NCBI GenBank assembly: GCA_017531795.1
Contig: JAFXKH010000053.1
Span: 1 to 55,105, forward strand
Direction of reading: 5' to 3'
Length of the DNA stretch: 55,105 nt
DNA from: Clostridia bacterium
GTDB lineage: Bacteria > Bacillota > Clostridia > Christensenellales > Pumilibacteraceae
The stretch's first letter is position 1. Every line of letters starts with the position of its first letter. The notes beneath the pieces were generated by a model. It searched no databases. It saw nothing but the letters and a program-made list of their open reading frames with translations, and was not told the DNA's origin. The translations under genes and the position numbers were made by a program. Of this stretch, positions 51,095 through 55,105 are shown piece by piece.

Positions 51095-52601
51095 GATTGA
51101 TAACGTAAAACTTAATCTATTACAAAAAGAAGACGAATTGTATCTTCTTGCTACGAGAAAACTTGGTAAAAAGCCAAGTTATTTTCGCATATTGAAAAAG
51201 TCGCTTGATGCTCGTAAAAAAAATGATATTCATTATGTTTACACGATTGAGTTTTCTGCTGACAATCAACCAACAAAAAAGCCGTTAGAAAGAATTAAAG
51301 AGAATAATAAAAAAATATTTATTGTAGGAAGCGGTCCGGCAGGATTATTTTGCGCTATACGACTTATTGACCGCGGTTTTGCTCCTATTATTATTGAGCG
51401 CGGTCAAAGCGTTGAAGAACGAATGGAAAGTGTAAACGTGTTTTCAAACGGTGGCGCGCTTAATCTTCAAAGTAACGTACAATTTGGTGAGGGTGGCGCA
51501 GGTACTTTTTCGGATGGAAAATTAAACACTCAAACACATAACGGATATAACGCCGAAGTATTGCAAATTTTTGAAAGATTTGGAGCGCCAAAAGAAATAT
51601 TATATTTGAATAAACCGCATATAGGAAGCGACAAATTGAGAGAAGTGCTTTTGAATATTCGAAAGTATATTTTGTCTAATGGCGGTGAATTTCGTTTTTC
51701 TACTTTGTTTGACGGAATAGACGGTAAGGTATGTTATTTTACCGATATGCTAAATAATATAAGATATTCCGAAACACCTGATATTCTGGTACTTGCAATA
51801 GGACATTCTGCTCGTGATACTTTTCAATTATTAAGAGATAACGGAGTTGCTTTGGAGCGTAGGGATTTTGCGGTAGGAGTACGCATAGAACATTTACAAT
51901 CAGACGTTGGATATTCGCAGTATGGGAAAGCGTATGATAAGTTACCGCCTGCTGATTATAAGCTTGTTTCTCACGCAGGGGATAGAACTGCGTTTACTTT
52001 CTGTATGTGCCCCGGTGGTTACGTTATGCCCGCTACGAGCGAATTTGGTGGTGTAGTAACAAACGGTATGAGTAATTACGCGCGTGATGGAGAAAATGCA
52101 AATTCTGCCCTTTTAGTACAGGTTGACGGTAAAGATTTTGGTTCTGAAGATCTATTCGCAGGTGTTGAATTCCAAAGGGAAGTAGAAAAACACGCGTTTA
52201 CTATGACGTCAAACTATAAGGCGCCCGTTCAACTTATTGGCGATTTCTTAAAAGGGAAGACATCAAGCAGTTTTAAGGCCGTAAAACCCACCTATTCACG
52301 GGGCGTAGAATTTGTGAATTTAAGGGATATTTTACCGCGAGCAGTAACAGAAACGCTTACTGTCGCAATACCCGATATGGCAAAACGCTTAAAATGCTTT
52401 GATAGCGCAGACGGAATACTGACTGGCGTTGAAACAAGGTTTTCTTCGCCTATACGTATTCTAAGAAACGATTATGGTCAAAGCGTTACGCATTCTTCGA
52501 TTTATCCTTGCGGAGAGGGAAGTGGATATTCGGGCGGAATTACTTCAAGCGCATCTGACGGAATACGTACGGCTGATAAAATTTATAATAAATATAAATA
52601 A
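51078..52601 (+). CDS. COG2509-type FAD-dependent dehydrogenase
   Basis: 507 residues. The N-terminal 80 residues form a small basic domain (YFRILKKSLDARKKNDIHYVYT), followed by the FAD motif IVGSGPAGLFCAIRL (about 76-90), VQFGEGGAGTFSDGKLNT, and the end PCGEGSGYSGGITSSASDGIRTA. This is the uncharacterised clostridial flavoprotein family that usually accompanies YhiN-like genes or stands alone. Closed by a very strong terminator. Confidence 0.92.
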   Translation: MAVIYKIDNVKLNLLQKEDELYLLATRKLGKKPSYFRILKKSLDARKKNDIHYVYTIEFSADNQPTKKPLERIKENNKKIFIVGSGPAGLFCAIRLIDRGFAPIIIERGQSVEERMESVNVFSNGGALNLQSNVQFGEGGAGTFSDGKLNTQTHNGYNAEVLQIFERFGAPKEILYLNKPHIGSDKLREVLLNIRKYILSNGGEFRFSTLFDGIDGKVCYFTDMLNNIRYSETPDILVLAIGHSARDTFQLLRDNGVALERRDFAVGVRIEHLQSDVGYSQYGKAYDKLPPADYKLVSHAGDRTAFTFCMCPGGYVMPATSEFGGVVTNGMSNYARDGENANSALLVQVDGKDFGSEDLFAGVEFQREVEKHAFTMTSNYKAPVQLIGDFLKGKTSSSFKAVKPTYSRGVEFVNLRDILPRAVTETLTVAIPDMAKRLKCFDSADGILTGVETRFSSPIRILRNDYGQSVTHSSIYPCGEGSGYSGGITSSASDGIRTADKIYNKYK

Positions 52602-52648
52602 GAACGCAAATTTTAATATAAAATTTGCGTTCTTATTTATATTATTTT
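52600..52648 (+). terminator. Terminator of the MurF-flavoprotein operon
   Basis: A perfect 16-bp stem (52600-52615 with 52619-52634) with a 3-nt loop, core AAGAACGCAAATTTTA, followed by an AT tract ending in five T. It begins on the stop codon of the last gene. Confidence 0.9.
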
Positions 52649-52670
52649 TAAGTTCCTATTTTTGGGCATA

Positions 52671-52701
52671 AAAAAATCCGATTCTTTCAAATCGGATTTT
52701 T
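52671..52701. terminator. Two-way terminator between operon and surface-protein gene
   Basis: AAAAAATCCGATT (52671-52683) pairs perfectly with AATCGGATTTTTT (52689-52701), loop CTTTC. It ends the minus-strand surface-protein transcript and backs up the plus-strand terminator. Confidence 0.88.
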
Positions 52702-52720
52702 TGATTTTTTGTGTGGCAGA

Positions 52721-55105
52721 TTATTCGTCAAATCTATCCCAATCGTTTTGCGTACGAGATGCAAGACGTCTTTCTGTCTCTGCCTTAATGCGTTCTGCTT
52801 CTGCGCGTTTCTTGGCTTCTGCTTTTGCTGCCTTAATGCGTTCTGCTTCTGCGCGTTGCGCTTCAAGAATTTTCTTTTTCTCTTCGGAAGGAGTAAAGTC
52901 TATAATTTCTTCGGAATAAGTGTATTCTTCATCGACTTCTTCTGTTGCATTTTCTGCCGTTTCTTCCTGCATTTCATTAGAGGTTTCAGGAGCGACAACT
53001 TCTTCGACTATTTCTTCAACAGTTTCTTCAACTTTTTCTGCTGTTTCGTTGGCAGGGGCAGGTGATTCGGTTTGAGTTTCTTCTACTTCTATCGTATCGT
53101 CTACATACTCATAATTTTCATTTTCATCAAACGAATCGTAAATATCGGAATCAGAGAGTTTGACAATATCTTTTTCTTCTGCGCGCTCGTTATGTTGAGG
53201 AACAAGAGTATTTCTTCTGTCATAAGAAAGAGTAGCTTCGGGTTCTTCTTCTTTCTCTCTTCTTCTCTTTTGCGCGTAGCGACGAACGGCTACGGAAACA
53301 AGTACGATAATAAGAATTACTGCAAGAATAACCGTCGTATAGAGGTACCAATTATCCCCGGAAATATTCCCGGAAATATTCTCTTCTTCTTTCTTGTCCT
53401 CTTCCTCTTCTTTTCCGTCGTCAGCATAATTTACGATTGCATTAAAGCGAGAGGTAAGTATTCCACCGTTATCGATTGAATCTTTTACTTCTTCATATTC
53501 GGTATTACTGCAAATCTCAATGCTGATGTCATTTATCATTAATGCGCCGACAGCCCACTCGTTTTTGTTTTCTGCAGAACCGCCGATACCAAACTCAAAT
53601 GAAATTATCGTATCAGCCGTGTCGGAAGTCTTGGTAGACTCATCATCTTCTTCTTCGTCATCGTCTTCGATTGTAATGTCGTCGGCCGTTTTTATATAGA
53701 ACTTAAACGCTTTGTATGACTGATCATCCGCTTCGGTATCATAAATACTTTCAACAGTATTAGTACTCTTAATGTCGCTTATTGCATGTTCTGAATCAAC
53801 TATGCCGATATATGCGCCCTTGTAGTCTTGTGCAAGCTGATTTGTGGGAATATCAACTTTTGCAAGAATAGTTACTACGTAATAAGAATTGCTTTTAAGA
53901 TTAAACTTAGTATCGCACTTGATTCTTGACGAAGCAGGGGAGTTGTTCTTGATTATTAAGGAATGACGGTTAACAGCGCCTTCGTGCTTATAGCCTTGCG
54001 GAAGATCTCCGTTTGCATTTTTGTCATATTCATCAGCAGTGAATACGCCGTAAGTAACAGCGCCGTCACCATCGTTGGAGGCGATTCTACTTTCCGTCCA
54101 ACCGTAGGCCGTCTTTATTGTTTCGTTTGAATATCTGTCGAAAGCATTAAAGTCCATCTTAGCGGAGGAATACGTAGCGTATTTGGGATTTAAGCCTTGC
54201 TTTAATTCGTTCTCGTAATTTAAGTAATATCCGAGATAAAGCATTGAGGCGTCTGTGTCACCTTCGCTCTCGTTTTTAAGAACGACGTTGTCAACGAAAA
54301 GTGTTCCTGTGGAGAGTTTGCTAAGGTTATTTACTCTGTCATAGAGACCAAGCCAAATTTCTACGTATACTTCGCTAAGATCAGTATCACCCGTCTGTAC
54401 GCAGAATAAGAAATCTTCATAACCGGACGTATCTTGAATTTTTTCAATAGAAGCGATTACGTCATTGCCATTTTTAAGAACGAGGTTTGCTCCGTAACCG
54501 TTAATATCAACCGCTTTCATGTTCACCGAAATGGTCTGAACGGTATTTGCGGAAAAACTGAACGAGGTGGATTTATATCCAACGGCAACTCCGCTGTCAG
54601 GAGCGTTTGTTGATTCGTCCGCTTTTATCATAAGCACGTTGGAGGGAATGCTTGAAATGCTGTTGGTTTTGGGTGAAATTCCTCCTTCAAGATAACTGCC
54701 GTCTTGCTTTTCATATTTATAGCTATTAGCGTTTGAGGAGACGATTCCACTTACGCACCAATCACGGTAGTCTGCATCGTTAACAAATGTGCTCATTCCG
54801 GTAGTCTTGTCTTCACCGGCAGTCATAAGCGTCCAGCTGGCGGGAGCGAAAGGTTGAAGCGAATAATCGTCGTACGATTCAATTTCATCGAAATATCCGT
54901 TTGAAATAATGTTGCTTTCCGCGCCGGGATCAAAGGTTACGCGCTTGCTGTTGCTACTATAATCAGTATATTCTTTTGCCGTAATTTCTTCAATACGTAC
55001 GTTGTCGAACATTGCAACGCCACCCACAGGCGCGTCTTTCTGGCCAAGCCAAAGTTCTATTCTTACTTTATAATCTGCAAATGCCGAGCCTTTAATATAG
55101 AAAGA
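52721..55105 (-). CDS. Large membrane-anchored surface protein, N-terminus outside the window
   Basis: The frame is open to the window edge, so at least 794 residues and the signal peptide is not seen. The extracellular part has repeated beta-sandwich-like modules: FADYKVRIELWLGQKD...VAMFDNVRIEEI and VYVEIWLGLYDR...GTLFVDNVVLKNE repeat the same pattern, like carbohydrate-binding or jelly-roll domains. One membrane helix (WYLYTTVILAVILIIVLVSV, about 53285-53355) is followed by basic residues and a 187-residue, very acidic cytoplasmic tail. The tail ends in an Ala/Glu/Arg-rich helix with a 16-residue repeat (RAEAERIKA) and NDWDRFDE. No sortase motif. Ligand and partners unknown. Confidence 0.8.
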   Translation of the reverse strand, partial: SFYIKGSAFADYKVRIELWLGQKDAPVGGVAMFDNVRIEEITAKEYTDYSSNSKRVTFDPGAESNIISNGYFDEIESYDDYSLQPFAPASWTLMTAGEDKTTGMSTFVNDADYRDWCVSGIVSSNANSYKYEKQDGSYLEGGISPKTNSISSIPSNVLMIKADESTNAPDSGVAVGYKSTSFSFSANTVQTISVNMKAVDINGYGANLVLKNGNDVIASIEKIQDTSGYEDFLFCVQTGDTDLSEVYVEIWLGLYDRVNNLSKLSTGTLFVDNVVLKNESEGDTDASMLYLGYYLNYENELKQGLNPKYATYSSAKMDFNAFDRYSNETIKTAYGWTESRIASNDGDGAVTYGVFTADEYDKNANGDLPQGYKHEGAVNRHSLIIKNNSPASSRIKCDTKFNLKSNSYYVVTILAKVDIPTNQLAQDYKGAYIGIVDSEHAISDIKSTNTVESIYDTEADDQSYKAFKFYIKTADDITIEDDDEEEDDESTKTSDTADTIISFEFGIGGSAENKNEWAVGALMINDISIEICSNTEYEEVKDSIDNGGILTSRFNAIVNYADDGKEEEEDKKEEENISGNISGDNWYLYTTVILAVILIIVLVSVAVRRYAQKRRREKEEEPEATLSYDRRNTLVPQHNERAEEKDIVKLSDSDIYDSFDENENYEYVDDTIEVEETQTESPAPANETAEKVEETVEEIVEEVVAPETSNEMQEETAENATEEVDEEYTYSEEIIDFTPSEEKKKILEAQRAEAERIKAAKAEAKKRAEAERIKAETERRLASRTQNDWDRFDE
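52780..52857 (-). repeat. 30-bp perfect direct repeat, 48-bp period
   Basis: Copies at 52780-52809 and 52828-52857, identical over 30 nt and 18 nt apart, so the period is 48 nt or 16 codons, in frame. They encode the RAEAERIKA helical repeat at the end of the surface protein's cytoplasmic tail. The unit could expand or contract by slippage. Confidence 0.85.

Noticed and set aside
52709..53479. Plus-strand Phe/Cys-rich frames opposite the surface-protein gene
   Set aside because: They are the complement of Glu/Ala/Lys-rich codons in the cytoplasmic tail and have no ribosome-binding site or family.

Overview
This window is a stretch of chromosome from a low-GC Gram-positive anaerobe. By eye it is roughly 40% G+C, and the ABC-transporter gene near the middle is visibly lower. 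The pyrK/pyrD (class 1B) pair, tig-clpP-clpX, the yqfC-yqfD sporulation pair, the phoH-pgpH-ybeY-era-recO and dnaG-sigA-trmK-nif3 gene order, pyruvate phosphate dikinase and a class II tRNA-Leu all point to Bacillota, class Clostridia. An uncultured gut-type clade is likely, but that is inference. The code is standard: TGA, TAA and TAG all act as stops.

Layout. (1) 1-5.8 kb: the tail of an RluA-family pseudouridine synthase, then a compact pyrimidine operon pyrB-C-F-K-D-E and a small membrane protein, closed by a two-way terminator facing rqcH. (2) 7.6-11 kb: tig, clpP, clpX, then a tiny acidic gene on the minus strand. (3) 11.1-16.9 kb: the yqfC-yqfD-phoH-HDIG membrane protein-ybeY-era operon ending in a broken recO. 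(4) 17-27.2 kb: ppdK, dgt, dnaG, sigA, trmK, nif3, a zinc-ribbon protein, galU and a decayed amidohydrolase-like gene. (5) 27.2-30.7 kb: tRNA-Leu with anticodon AAG and two tandem terminators, then an AT-rich accessory segment holding one large ABC transporter with its own promoter and a long leader. (6) 30.7-40 kb: a membrane protein, an aminotransferase, tyrS, yigZ, metY, malic enzyme, two small proteins around an inverted repeat, an intracellular-type subtilase, and a cysteine-desulfurase-like enzyme divergent from a DUF3343 protein. (7) 40-44.4 kb: nth, obg, a nadD-yqeK fusion, rsfS and a PAP2 phosphatase. (8) 44.4-47 kb: an FMN riboswitch followed by one reading frame joining a RibU-type riboflavin transporter to the tRNA t6A enzyme TsaE, then yhbY, tsaB and rimI. 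(9) 46.9-52.6 kb: an alpha/beta hydrolase with no ATG/GTG/TTG start, a membrane-anchored MurF-like ligase, a short-chain dehydrogenase and two flavoproteins. (10) 52.7 kb to the end, minus strand: a large surface protein with one membrane segment and a repetitive charged cytoplasmic tail, running off the window.

Most of the window is conserved housekeeping. No CRISPR array, insertion sequence, integrase or phage gene was seen, and no complete new multi-gene defence system is visible. The most interesting items are the RibU-TsaE fusion behind an FMN riboswitch with a possible internal promoter in its linker, the tRNA-Leu(AAG), the foreign ABC transporter and its leader, the metal-ligand-less amidohydrolase relative after galU, in-frame stops in recO and at the tail of tig, the non-standard start of the alpha/beta hydrolase, and several small genes that are easy to overlook. 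A sharp codon-context habit (C-ending codons before valine GTN) marks resident genes and is absent from the ABC gene.
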